From: Chthoniobacteraceae bacterium
GTDB taxonomy: Bacteria; Verrucomicrobiota; Verrucomicrobiia; Chthoniobacterales; Chthoniobacteraceae
Reading direction: 5' to 3'
Length of the DNA: 64,000 bases
Assembly: GCA_947476045.1 (NCBI GenBank)
Contig: CANJNZ010000003.1
Coordinates: 44,931-108,930, forward strand
Shown piece by piece: positions 43,915 through 51,645 of the stretch. Made by a program: the position numbers and the translations under genes. Within the stretch, counting starts at the first letter, position 1. Every line of letters begins with the position of its first letter. Below the pieces are notes generated by a model. It was not told the DNA's origin. It saw only the letters and a program-made list of their open reading frames with translations, and made no database searches.

Positions 43915-44812
43915 GTATCAATCCATCCTCTCGCAATCGGGGTTTTCAATGGAACGGCTCGGCAATTTCTGTTCCGTGGCGGATGCGGGATCGATTGTTG
44001 GCGCGGCCAAAGGCGACACGGTCCGGCAGTCACTCATCAGCCGGCAGATCCGCGAGCTGGAATCCTTCTTCGGCGTGGAACTGATTCGCAGACGGGGGCG
44101 CGGATTGGAACTTACCGATGCCGGACGCGAGCTCGCCGCCGTGGGGCGCGAGAATTTCAAGGGACTTGCCGACTACGCTGCGCGGTGCCGTGGTGCCGCG
44201 TGGACGGTGCGAATGGTCGCGTCCAATAGCGTCGCCACCTGGTTGCTGCTGCCACGGCTCAAGTCGCTGGAAAAAACAAACGCGAACGTGCGCTATGAAA
44301 TCCACCATGAGCAGACCCGCGAGATCGTCACCGCCACACGAGAGGGAATCTATGACATCGCATTCGTCCGCAAAGACGCCCTCGGGGCGGGATTAAGGCA
44401 CGCCACCCTCGGTGAAATCGGACACTCCCTGCTGGTCCCGAAAGCTCTTTTGCGAGCCAAGCCCCAAGATATAGCAACAGTGCTGGGAACGGTGCCGATG
44501 GCGCTGCCGGTGGGTGGAAAAATGCGCGAGACCATCGAGAAAATGGCCGAGAAGGCCAAGGTGAGGATGAATGTTGCCGTGGGATGCTCCTCCTACTTGC
44601 AGGCGGCGCAAGTGCTTCAATCCGGCATGTGCGCAGCGGTGCTCCCCGACACCGCATTGTGCGACATGAAAACCTCTAGTCTCCATCGTCTGCCATTACG
44701 CGAACGCTACACGCTGTGCCTCGCATGGAGCGCACGAAATGCCGACACCCGTCCGGCCCTCGCAGAACTCATTCAGCAAATGGCCGACAAGATGAAATGG
44801 GACGACTGTTGA
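43913..44812 (+). CDS. LysR-family transcriptional regulator
   Basis: The 299-residue protein has the LysR winged-helix: LGNFCSVADAGSIVGAAKG then SLISRQIRELESFFGVELIRRRGRGLELTDAG (residues about 16-75), and a periplasmic-binding-like effector domain (about 95-290) with FVRKDALGAGLRHATLG. The HTH is slightly unusual: GDTVRQSLISRQIRELE, with RQS in place of the typical TQPAVS. ATG 43949 (MERLGNF) is an alternative start, closer to the usual LysR N-terminus. An inverted repeat over the start suggests autoregulation. The neighbour divergently transcribed is the phosphoesterase, a possible target. It ends in a hairpin. Confidence 0.85.
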   Translation: MYQSILSQSGFSMERLGNFCSVADAGSIVGAAKGDTVRQSLISRQIRELESFFGVELIRRRGRGLELTDAGRELAAVGRENFKGLADYAARCRGAAWTVRMVASNSVATWLLLPRLKSLEKTNANVRYEIHHEQTREIVTATREGIYDIAFVRKDALGAGLRHATLGEIGHSLLVPKALLRAKPQDIATVLGTVPMALPVGGKMRETIEKMAEKAKVRMNVAVGCSSYLQAAQVLQSGMCAAVLPDTALCDMKTSSLHRLPLRERYTLCLAWSARNADTRPALAELIQQMADKMKWDDC

Positions 44813-44831
44813 GCAGACGGCTTTGCTCAAC
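44808..44831 (+). terminator. Hairpin at the LysR stop codon
   Basis: GTTGAGCA and TGCTCAAC form an 8-bp perfect stem with an 8-nt loop, including the stop codon; a short TATTTT follows 6 nt later. A weak intrinsic terminator; it insulates the LysR gene from promoter copy 3. Confidence 0.5.
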
Positions 44832-44850
44832 GGCTGTGTATTTTCGAGAT

Positions 44851-44884
44851 ATCCGCTGACGCAGAGCAGACTGATCCGTATCGG
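44851..44884 (+). promoter_or_regulatory. Recurring promoter element, copy 3
   Basis: ATATCCGCTGACG with CTGACG at 44856-44861, 17 bp ending CG, -10-like TATCGG at 44879-44884, then 7 nt to the ATG at 44892. Confidence 0.6.
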
Positions 44885-44891
44885 ATGGTAT

Positions 44892-45089
44892 ATGTCGCGC
44901 AGACCAATGGTAATCGGAATCGAAATGGCGGAATTCATGGCGGGGGTGCCGCTCTTGGAGGACGAAAAAAGGGAAATTCTCCGGCTGTCACAAATCCAGC
45001 TACAAGCGGAAAAGGCAAAGGAGGAATTGGTGAACCTGATCAAATTGCGGGCGGCGATAGCGACTGCGCCGCATTGCGAGCGGAACTAA
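44892..45089 (+). CDS. Small helical orphan protein 1
   Basis: Start ATG 44892 (MSRRPMVIGIEM) is chosen because it lies 7 nt behind promoter copy 3; the track's 44823 start would include the promoter. The 65-residue product has an amphipathic coiled-coil-like helix (EILRLSQIQLQAEKAKEELVNLIKL). ORF 44885..45115 in another frame is glycine-rich noise. Family unknown. Confidence 0.5.
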   Translation: MSRRPMVIGIEMAEFMAGVPLLEDEKREILRLSQIQLQAEKAKEELVNLIKLRAAIATAPHCERN

Positions 45090-45125
45090 CGGAATCGATC
45101 AAAGAAACAACGTAAGAGCGGCAAT

Positions 45126-45160
45126 AATCCGCTGACGAAGTCCGGTTGCTACCGTATAGT
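45126..45160 (+). promoter_or_regulatory. Recurring promoter element, copy 4
   Basis: AATAATCCGCTGACG with CTGACG at 45132-45137, 17 bp ending CG, and the best -10 of the set, TATAGT at 45155-45160, 7 nt before the ATG at 45168. Confidence 0.7.
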
Positions 45161-45167
45161 ATAGGTG

Positions 45168-45401
45168 ATGAGACACGACCACGAAATGACGCCGGAAATG
45201 CTCGCCCGGAGCAAGGACGAGAACGGGAAGCCCTACGGGAAATGCCCGATAACGGGGCGACCGGTGGACAAGAACGGATTCTCAATCAGGCCGGTGCGCC
45301 CAAGGGTAGTGCGGAGCGTGCCGAGGCCGGACTTCGCGGGGAATATGGTGAGGGCGGTGAAGGCTCACGCAGCGGACAGGATAGCGCGGGGCGGGCGCTA
45401 A
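45168..45401 (+). CDS. Small orphan protein 2
   Basis: A 77-residue product starting MRHDHEMTPEMLARSK with KCPITGRPVDKNGFS near residue 25; a single Cys, His-rich N-terminus and basic C-terminus (RVVRSVPRPDFAGNMVRAVKAHAAD). Chosen over the overlapping frame 45146..45601, whose sequence is a low-complexity Gly/Arg/Glu string; 7-nt spacing from the promoter copy 4 supports this start. Family unknown. Confidence 0.5.
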   Translation: MRHDHEMTPEMLARSKDENGKPYGKCPITGRPVDKNGFSIRPVRPRVVRSVPRPDFAGNMVRAVKAHAADRIARGGR

Positions 45402-45460
45402 GGACGCGCCTCGGGATCGAAGGACTCGCGACCAGCACGGAGCGGATCGACATTTTCGCA

Positions 45461-45498
45461 AATAATCCGCTGACGGAGACGCCGGCGAAAAGTAAAGG
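45461..45498 (+). promoter_or_regulatory. Recurring promoter element, copy 5
   Basis: AAATAATCCGCTGACG with CTGACG at 45470-45475, 17 bp ending AG, -10-like TAAAGG at 45493-45498, 5 nt before the ATG at 45504. The TAAAGGA could also serve as a Shine-Dalgarno. Confidence 0.6.
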
Positions 45499-45503
45499 AA
45501 CCC

Positions 45504-45845
45504 ATGAGCAAACCACAAAACCCACCACCAGCGCCAAACCACGACGAAACAAACCGGCTATTGGCGACAATTATGCAGAACTATTCTTGGACGGCCTTTA
45601 AGCCAATCCTGTATTCACCGGACAAACTCCGGGCGTGGATTCTGGAAAAGCTGACACCGGATCCGGAGGATCTGGAACTGCACCCGGACGACCCGAGAGT
45701 GGCGGAAATGTCGGAATCAAACGTGGAGAACGAGGATCAGGCGGGGGAGTTTTGGGGGGAACTGACCAAGGAGGAACAGGAAATGTTTCGAGCGGCGTTC
45801 GTGGAGATTTGGGGCAGAGCGGGGAAAGCAGCCCTGCCGTCATAG
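45504..45845 (+). CDS. Small acidic orphan protein 3
   Basis: The 113-residue product has a proline-rich start (MSKPQNPPPAPNHDETNR), a helical part (LLATIMQNYSWTAFKPILYSPDKLRAWILEKL) and a strongly acidic C-terminal half (PDPEDLELHPDDPRVAEMSES). It is clearly protein-like and follows promoter copy 5 by 5 nt. No family recognised. With the two preceding orphans it forms a run of separately promoted small genes. Confidence 0.55.
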   Translation: MSKPQNPPPAPNHDETNRLLATIMQNYSWTAFKPILYSPDKLRAWILEKLTPDPEDLELHPDDPRVAEMSESNVENEDQAGEFWGELTKEEQEMFRAAFVEIWGRAGKAALPS

Positions 45846-45968
45846 ACCGCAGGAGGCCGTCGTTCGCCCTCCTCGTGGCAGTTTCGCAGGTTTTGCAGGT
45901 CACTTCCGTGAAAGATTCTGCGATTCACAATTTGAAGCGTGCTCCGAATCAAGGCGGCTATTTCGGCA

Positions 45969-46005
45969 AAAATCCGCTGACGAGTTGCAAGCACGAACGT
46001 ATGTA
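45969..46005 (+). promoter_or_regulatory. Recurring promoter element, copy 6 (hydrolase)
   Basis: CAAAAATCCGCTGACG with CTGACG at 45977-45982, 17 bp ending CG, -10-like TATGTA at 46000-46005, 10 nt before the ATG at 46016. Confidence 0.65.
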
Positions 46006-46015
46006 GTCGCTAAAT

Positions 46016-46561
46016 ATGAATACTCAAAGACCTGACTCATGCGGCACAGTTGTCTTCAACCACGGTAAGGAGAGCGGGCCTCGGGGAGGTAAGATCACGA
46101 AACTTGCCGGGGTCGCAAAAGAGTGCGGATTCGCAGTGGAGAGCATTGATTACCAAGACCTGCCGGATGCCGACCCGAGGGTAGAACGGCTACTCCAATC
46201 CGAGGCCGGAAAAGCGAAGGGGCTGATTCTGGTCGGCTCCAGCATGGGCGGCTACGTTGCAACTGTGGCTTCGTCCATCTTGAAGCCCGATGGGCTTTTT
46301 CTGATTGCGCCAGCCTTTTACATCCCCGGCTACCCCGAGCAAAACCCCATCCCAAATGCGAGAGCAGTGAGCGTTGTCCACGGTTGGAGCGACGAAGTGA
46401 TCCCAGTGGAGCACAGCATTCGATTTACCCGGAAGTTCAGTGCGACGACGCGCATGGAGTTGCATCTAATCGAGGACGATCACCGGATTTCCGCTGAGTT
46501 GGAATTCGTGGCGACGCTGTTCGAGCGTTTCCTGAAACGCTTTCGTGCTTCCAATTTGTAG
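46016..46561 (+). CDS. Small alpha/beta-hydrolase
   Basis: The 181-residue product is a minimal alpha/beta hydrolase: TVVFNHGKESGP (oxyanion strand, near 11-22), nucleophile elbow LILVGSSMGGYVA (G-S-S-M-G, near 70-82), VVHGWSDEVIPVEHS supplying the acid, and EDDHRISAELE with the catalytic His near 160. All triad residues are present. It resembles the YqiA/RBBP9-type small serine esterases; the substrate is unknown. It is expressed from promoter copy 6 and ends about 400 nt before the tmRNA gene. Confidence 0.75.
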   Translation: MNTQRPDSCGTVVFNHGKESGPRGGKITKLAGVAKECGFAVESIDYQDLPDADPRVERLLQSEAGKAKGLILVGSSMGGYVATVASSILKPDGLFLIAPAFYIPGYPEQNPIPNARAVSVVHGWSDEVIPVEHSIRFTRKFSATTRMELHLIEDDHRISAELEFVATLFERFLKRFRASNL

Positions 46562-46958
46562 CTCCTCCTCAAAAAAAACTGCGGAATTGCGAAACGGAAT
46601 TCTTGTTCCGAAAAGCACACTCGATCGGCCACTCAATAAGCAAGGCGGGGAGTTACTCTCGCATTCACGTGCGCGAGGGTTAGCATTCTGCCGCACCCGC
46701 GCCTATAAATTCAATCTGCATACCAAGGCTGGTCAGTTCCCGTTTCTTCTTGTCCATAGAAACGGTGAACTGCTTCTCGTAATCCTGTCGTGAGGGATGT
46801 TCACTCTGGCGGAGTTGTGATTGGAACTGTTCCTTCCGATCCTCTGCATCCGACATATTTGAAGCGGACGATGAATATCTGGACTTTGGCGGAAGTGGTC
46901 TTACCTATGGTCTTACCTTACTCATAATTAAACCGTAAATACCTGATAATCAGATAAG
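46562..46958. other. Intergenic region bordering the tmRNA gene
   Basis: I see no gene here; ORFs 46545..46793 and 46466..46696 lack protein character. A 12-nt direct repeat TGGTCTTACCT(A/T) occurs twice back to back near 46898-46920, followed by an AT-rich stretch up to the tmRNA 3' end. tmRNA 3' ends are common integration sites, so these may be remnants, but no integrase gene is visible in the window. Confidence 0.4.
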
Positions 46959-47359
46959 TGGAGGCGAGGGGAGTTGAACCCCTGTCCTGGCTGACATCCT
47001 CACAAGCTTCTACATGCTTAGCACCGTCATTGCTTTAGCCCCTGCGCCGCGAACGGGCACGCTGCGCAAGGCCGATTGTCCACGGGTTCTCTCATCCGCA
47101 GCGGCGGCCAATCCCGCTACGAACCAGCCTCTGGTATTGACTCCCGGCGTAGAGGCGTCTGCCGGAAACCACTGGTCCGTTGAAGGACACTCCCGCAGTT
47201 TAGGCTGCGAGGGCGAACTGAGGCTCGAAAGCGTCAGTTGCATCGACAACATTGCTGTTGGCGTTTGTGTTGTTTGCCCAGAGGATTTAACGCGGCCAAC
47301 CAGGCTTCCGCGGCATGCGACCGGTGTTTCAATCAGTCAGTCGAAACCAGTGCGCCCCC
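46959..47359 (-). ncRNA. ssrA: tmRNA (ssrA), one-piece
   Basis: The minus strand gives a tRNA-like acceptor stem GGGGGCG (5', at 47359) pairing with CGCCUCC (3'), a GGUUCAACUCC T-arm near the 3' end, and an internal tag frame at 47277-47200 on the minus strand. The tag reads ANNTNANSNVVDATD followed by AFEPQFALAA and stop (25 residues), with the expected GCA resume codon and the C-terminal ALAA degradation signal. Downstream of it are G/C-rich pseudoknot-like segments. The 3' CCA is not encoded. It rescues ribosomes stalled on non-stop mRNAs. ORFs 47014..47382 and 47010..47252 over this gene are shadows. Confidence 0.95.
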
Positions 47360-47515
47360 TTTTTGGGGTGCAAGGAAAGTAACCACCTCCCCCGTTTTGG
47401 CAAGGACTCAGAATTACCGGGCACGGCTGTGTGTTTGCGATGTCATGAAAAGCTCTTTGCTGTGCACACAGTTTCATCGCATTGTTTCCTCACCAATTTC
47501 ACCCGACTCTGAACG

Positions 47516-48604
47516 ATGAAAAAACTACTCCTGCTCATTACGCTCTGTGCGCTGCCCGTGCTGGCTTCGGCGCAAACACTGGCTGACTCCCAGCGCAAAG
47601 CCGCCACAAAATATCCCGAACTCTCGAAGGCGGGCAGCCCGCTGAATACGAAGTTCCTCGCGCTGGTGAACGAGGCGAAACAGATCAACCCCGCGTCTCT
47701 GAATGACCCGAACTGGCCGTTGACTATCGCCGATCGCGCAGCCGGAATGGCGAGCCAGCATAAAGTGGTTTTGCCGAAAAAACTCCCCGAAATCCAGGCC
47801 ATGGCTGACAAGGGCTATGCACCTGCTCAGGCCGCTCTTGGTGTGATGTATCGTGATGGCCAGGGTTTTACCAAGGATGATGCCGAGGCGCTGAAATGGT
47901 TCCGCAAGGCGGCGGAGCAAGGCGATGTGGAATCATTTTATAACATAGGCGTAGCTCTGCGTGATGGAACGGGTGCTGAAAAAGATGCGGAGGGAGCGGT
48001 GAAATCCTTCCTGAAAGCTGCAGAGGCCGGAGACGGCAAAGCGCAACTGGCGCTGGGTGTGATCTATGAAGAAGGTCAGTTCCAGCAGCGGAATGACGAT
48101 GAGGCAACGAAGTGGTTTCGCAAAGCGGCGGAGTCGGGACTTTATGATGCGATGAGCAAACTGGCGATGATGTATCTCGAGGGTCGAGGCGTGAAGAAAG
48201 ATGGCAACGAAGCCGCGAAGTGGATTCGTAAAGTTGCCGACAGGGGTGATATGAAAGCGCAATACGATCTCGGAGTTCTCTATCGCGATGGACAGGCGGT
48301 GACAAAGAACGAAACCGAGGCTGCGAAGTGGCTTAAAAAATCCGCAGAGCAAGGTGACTCTAGAGCTCAGTTTGCACTGGGAGACATGTATCGAACCGGA
48401 GCAGGCGTTCCGAAGGATATCGTGGAGGCTTACAAGTGGCTGCTCATCGCCAACGGACAGGGAAATAGTGACGCACAGAATAACACTTCCGCAATTGAGC
48501 GGCGTGAGTTAACGCCAGCGCAAAAGTCCGACGGACAGCGCAGGGCCAATGAGTTCAAACCGAAAAAGACAACGCCGCCTCCAGACGCGACAACTGCGCA
48601 CTAA
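47516..48604 (+). CDS. Secreted Sel1-repeat protein
   Basis: A Sec signal peptide (MKKLLLLITLCALPVLASAQ) leads a 362-residue protein with at least six Sel1-like repeats of about 36 residues, e.g. PAQAALGVMYRDGQGFTKDDAEALKWFRKAAEQG (here quoted only in part: ALGVMYRDGQG, ALKWFRKAAEQG). Sel1 repeats form TPR-like solenoids for protein contacts. No catalytic domain is seen. It is probably periplasmic. It sits alone between the tmRNA gene and purM (convergent). Confidence 0.85.
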   Translation: MKKLLLLITLCALPVLASAQTLADSQRKAATKYPELSKAGSPLNTKFLALVNEAKQINPASLNDPNWPLTIADRAAGMASQHKVVLPKKLPEIQAMADKGYAPAQAALGVMYRDGQGFTKDDAEALKWFRKAAEQGDVESFYNIGVALRDGTGAEKDAEGAVKSFLKAAEAGDGKAQLALGVIYEEGQFQQRNDDEATKWFRKAAESGLYDAMSKLAMMYLEGRGVKKDGNEAAKWIRKVADRGDMKAQYDLGVLYRDGQAVTKNETEAAKWLKKSAEQGDSRAQFALGDMYRTGAGVPKDIVEAYKWLLIANGQGNSDAQNNTSAIERRELTPAQKSDGQRRANEFKPKKTTPPPDATTAH

Positions 48605-48651
48605 AAGCAAATAGGCCTGGCCGGAGTTGCAGGCAGTGACGCAGGCAGGGC

Positions 48652-49701
48652 CTACTTCAAACGCACGATGCCAGTGCCGCGCTCGATTTTTCCGATCACG
48701 CGGGCTTTGAGTTTGGCTTGAACGGCTTTCGCGTCGCGAGGGGCGACTACGATGGTCATGCCGATACCCATGTTGAAAACCTGGAACATTTCCGCGTGAT
48801 CCACGCCGCCGCCGCTTTCGATGTGTTTGTAGATGGCGGGGATTTTCCAGCTCGCGGTGTCCACGATGGCGTCGCAATTTTTTGGAAGCACGCGCGGGAA
48901 GTTGTCCACGAGGCCGCCGCCGGTGATGTGTGCGAGACCTTTCACTACGCCAGCGGGGAGCGTGGCGAGGAGAGGCTGGTAGTTTTTGTGAACGCGCAGC
49001 AACTCGTCGCCGAGTGTGCCGGTGACGCCTTCGAGTTTGGCGGAAAGTTTGAGGCCCATTTGCTCGAAGAGAACCTTGCGGGCGAGTGTGTAGCCGTTGG
49101 TGTGAAGGCCGTTCGATGCGAGACCGAGGATGATGTCGCCGGGGCGTATGCCCGAGCCGTCAATCATGCGCGGGCGATCCACGACGCCGACGATAGTGCC
49201 GACGAGGTCATACTCGCCGGGCTGATACATGCCGGGCATCTGCGCTGTTTCGCCGCCGATGATGGCGCACTTCGCGGCTTTGCAGGCTTTTGAAAAACCT
49301 TTGAGGAGCTGCTGAAAAACTTTGGGTTCGAGTTTTTCCGCGCCGATGTAGTCGAGGAAGAAGAGCGGCTTTGCTCCGATGACGGCGATGTCGTTGATGC
49401 AGTGATTAACGAGGCACTGGCCGACGGTGTCGTGGCGGCCGGTCATGAATGCGAGTTTCAGCTTTGTGCCGACGCCGTCCACGCTGGAGACGAGCACGGG
49501 GTCTTTCATGCCGCGAAAGTTCGGGCGAAAAAGTCCGCCGAAGCCGCCGATTTTGCCGAGCACTTCGGGGCCGTGCGTTCCTTTTACGAGCGCCTGAATG
49601 CCGCTCTTGACGCGGTTGCCGAGGTCCACGTCCACACCAGCGGAGGCGTAGGCTTTTTTCGATTTCGGATTTCGGATTTCGGATTTCGGATTTGCGGACA
49701 T
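48652..49701 (-). CDS. purM: Phosphoribosylformylglycinamidine cyclo-ligase (AIR synthetase)
   Basis: The 349-residue PurM converts FGAM to AIR with ATP in purine synthesis. Family motifs: YASAGVDVDLGN, SSVDGVGTKLKLAF (ATP-binding D-G-V-G-T-K), GGETAQMPGMYQPGEYDLVG, ITGGGLVDNFPRVLP. It starts 18 nt after the purF stop, an operon. The first about 15 residues (MSANPKSEIRNPKS) are not part of the family fold; they are encoded by a tandem heptamer (see repeat). Start taken as ATG 49701. Confidence 0.95.
   Translation of the reverse strand: MSANPKSEIRNPKSKKAYASAGVDVDLGNRVKSGIQALVKGTHGPEVLGKIGGFGGLFRPNFRGMKDPVLVSSVDGVGTKLKLAFMTGRHDTVGQCLVNHCINDIAVIGAKPLFFLDYIGAEKLEPKVFQQLLKGFSKACKAAKCAIIGGETAQMPGMYQPGEYDLVGTIVGVVDRPRMIDGSGIRPGDIILGLASNGLHTNGYTLARKVLFEQMGLKLSAKLEGVTGTLGDELLRVHKNYQPLLATLPAGVVKGLAHITGGGLVDNFPRVLPKNCDAIVDTASWKIPAIYKHIESGGGVDHAEMFQVFNMGIGMTIVVAPRDAKAVQAKLKARVIGKIERGTGIVRLK
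49661..49693. repeat. Tandem heptamer repeat in the 5' end of purM
   Basis: GATTTCG is repeated 4.7 times head-to-tail and encodes (minus strand) the N-terminal NPKSEIRNPKS peptide. Such short tandems are slippage-prone. Because 7 is not a multiple of 3, gain or loss of one unit would frameshift everything after the start codon. Confidence 0.85.
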
Positions 49702-49719
49702 TGGAAAAAAGATGAGGGG

Positions 49720-51171
49720 CTATTTGAGTTTGCCGAACATGTCTGTCTGCGGGCTGTTCTCCGGCACGAGACCGCGTTGTTTGCCCATGACGTATTTGCC
49801 CGCACCGTCTGGAACGGGCACCGGATACTCGCCGTTGAAGCACGCGAGGCAGAGTGAGCCGAGCGCCTGTTGCGTGGCTTTCACCATGCCATCGATGCTG
49901 AGGTAACCGACGCTGTCCGCGCCGAGGTAGCCGGCGATTTCTGCTGGCGTGTGCTGGTTGGCGAGGAGTTTTTTCGGGTCAGGAAAATCAATTCCGTAGT
50001 GGCAGGCGTGCTTGTGCGGGGGGCAGCTCACGCGGACGTGAACCTCGGTCGCGCCGGCTTCGCGGAGGTGATTGACGCGCGCGAGCGCCGTGGTGCCGCG
50101 CACGATGCTGTCGTCCACGACGACGACGCGTTTTCCTTCGACGAGTTCGCGGATGAGGTTGAGCTTCACGCGCACGTTGAAGTCGCGGATGAGCTGCGAG
50201 GGCTGGAGAAATGTGCGCCCGATGTAGTGATTGCGGACGAACGCCTGCACGTAGGGAATGTTCATCTCCTCGCCAAATCCCATCGCTGCGTAGATGCCGC
50301 TGTCCGGCACGGGGATGACGAGGTCGGCTTCGACGCCGGTTTCGCGAGCGAGCTGGCGGCCCATTTCGGTGCGGACGCGGGCGACGTTGATGTCGTTGAG
50401 CATCGAATCCGGGCGCGCAAAATAGACGTATTCAAACACGCAGAACGACTGGCGTGTTTTATTGAAAGGATGTTCAGAGCGGATGCCTTCGTTATTGATG
50501 ATGACGACTTCGCCCGGCTCGATGTCGCGGATAAATTGCGCGCCGATGAGATCGAATGCGCACGTTTCGCTCGCAAGCACGTAGGCCCCGTCGAGCATCC
50601 CGAGCGAAAGCGGGCGAAAGCCGTTCGGGTCGCGCACGCCGATGATTTCCGACTCGGTCATGATCACGAGCGAGAACGCGCCATGCACGCGGCGCAGGGC
50701 CGAGAGGACGTTGCCCGCTTCGTTCGGCTGCGCGAGAAGGTGGAGGATGATCTCGCTGTCCACCGTCGTTGCGAAAATGGAACCCCTCGCCTCCAACTCC
50801 GCACGGAGCAGGCCCGCGTTCACGAGATTGCCGTTGTGGCCGATGGCAATCTGCCCGCGTGCGCAATCCACCATGAGCGGCTGCGCATTTCCGAGCACGC
50901 TGCTTCCGGTCGTCGAATAGCGGACGTGGCCGATGGCGCGGGTGCCTTTCAACTTTTCCAAGTCGTCCGGCTTGATGGCCTGCGAGACGAGGCCCATGTC
51001 CACGTGTTTTTGAAAAATCGTGCCCGGTCCGTTGGCGGTGACGATGCCCGCGCTCTCCTGACCGCGATGCTGCAAAGCGAACAGACCGTAGTAGGTCAGT
51101 AACGCAGCGTTTGGATGTCCGTGGACGGCGAAAACGCCGCACTCGTCTTTCGGGCGATGGTGTTGATTCAC
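49720..51171 (-). CDS. purF: Amidophosphoribosyltransferase
   Basis: The 483-residue PurF catalyses the first committed step of purine synthesis. The N-terminal nucleophile Cys follows a short propeptide (MNQHHRPKDE-CGVFAVHG), with ALQHRGQESAGI and GHVRYSTTGSS of the glutaminase domain. The PRPP-binding loop VVVVDDSIVRGTT and the LREAGATEVHVRVSCPPH segment define the phosphoribosyltransferase domain. CHYGIDFPDPKKLLAN and CLACFNGEYP carry the Cys ligands seen in Fe-S-type PurF (B. subtilis kind). Forms an operon with purM. Large antisense ORF 49870..51102 is a shadow. Confidence 0.95.
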   Translation of the reverse strand: MNQHHRPKDECGVFAVHGHPNAALLTYYGLFALQHRGQESAGIVTANGPGTIFQKHVDMGLVSQAIKPDDLEKLKGTRAIGHVRYSTTGSSVLGNAQPLMVDCARGQIAIGHNGNLVNAGLLRAELEARGSIFATTVDSEIILHLLAQPNEAGNVLSALRRVHGAFSLVIMTESEIIGVRDPNGFRPLSLGMLDGAYVLASETCAFDLIGAQFIRDIEPGEVVIINNEGIRSEHPFNKTRQSFCVFEYVYFARPDSMLNDINVARVRTEMGRQLARETGVEADLVIPVPDSGIYAAMGFGEEMNIPYVQAFVRNHYIGRTFLQPSQLIRDFNVRVKLNLIRELVEGKRVVVVDDSIVRGTTALARVNHLREAGATEVHVRVSCPPHKHACHYGIDFPDPKKLLANQHTPAEIAGYLGADSVGYLSIDGMVKATQQALGSLCLACFNGEYPVPVPDGAGKYVMGKQRGLVPENSPQTDMFGKLK

Positions 51172-51258
51172 GCGAGGAAAGCGGAGATACGTGGCGGGCG
51201 AGCGAGCGTCAAGCGATGCCGCGAAAATCGCACGGATTCCTGAAAAAATAATTCCATT

Positions 51259-51627
51259 TTAGTATTCATCCGGCGGCGGTGGGCCCTCGTATTCATCACG
51301 CAGCGCCGCACTCAGACTGCCCTCGAAGAACATAAAGCGCTTCGTGACAAAGAGCGGATCCTTCTGCTCGGTCTGGTTGAGATATTTCTCGATGAGTTCC
51401 TCCAGCGACAGCTCCTCGTGCTCCTCCAGCGGCTTTTTCCAAAACGCATCCTTGAACGCCACGCGATGCGTCGCCTCCAGACACGTCAGCGCCAGCTCGA
51501 AATCCAGATCATCGAACTCGTCATTGAACAATTCTGCGATCGTCGTCCCCGAATCACAGTGCAGCAGGTCATCGCTGACGTAGTGGAGGATTTCAATGAG
51601 TGCGCTGACGTAGAAACTCGTGGACAT
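51259..51627 (-). CDS. Small acidic unknown protein
   Basis: The 122-residue acidic product (MSTSFYVSALIEILHYVSDD ... EEHEELSLEELIEKYL) has no recognised domain; it ends in a proline/acidic tail (YEGPPPPDEY). It follows the 174-residue secreted-protein gene by 18 nt on the same strand, so may be its operon partner, and precedes purF by 87 nt. Cytosolic by composition. Confidence 0.6.
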   Translation of the reverse strand: MSTSFYVSALIEILHYVSDDLLHCDSGTTIAELFNDEFDDLDFELALTCLEATHRVAFKDAFWKKPLEEHEELSLEELIEKYLNQTEQKDPLFVTKRFMFFEGSLSAALRDEYEGPPPPDEY

Positions 51628-51645
51628 CGCAGTGAAAGTTTCGTC

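Noticed and set aside
45146-45601. 151-codon ORF as the real gene
   Set aside because: Low-complexity Gly/Glu/Arg sequence; the 77-residue frame has a normal protein composition and lies at the right distance from promoter copy 4.
42000-46020. Integron-like cassette array
   Set aside because: The repeated element before each small gene suggested attC sites, but there are no R''/R' core sites or paired imperfect dyads, and the constant 17-bp spacing to a -10 box fits a promoter better.
46545-46793. 82-codon ORF near the tmRNA
   Set aside because: No start signal or protein-like composition; overlaps the hydrolase end.
49870-51102. 410-codon plus-strand ORF
   Set aside because: Antisense to purF, which is full length and has all motifs.
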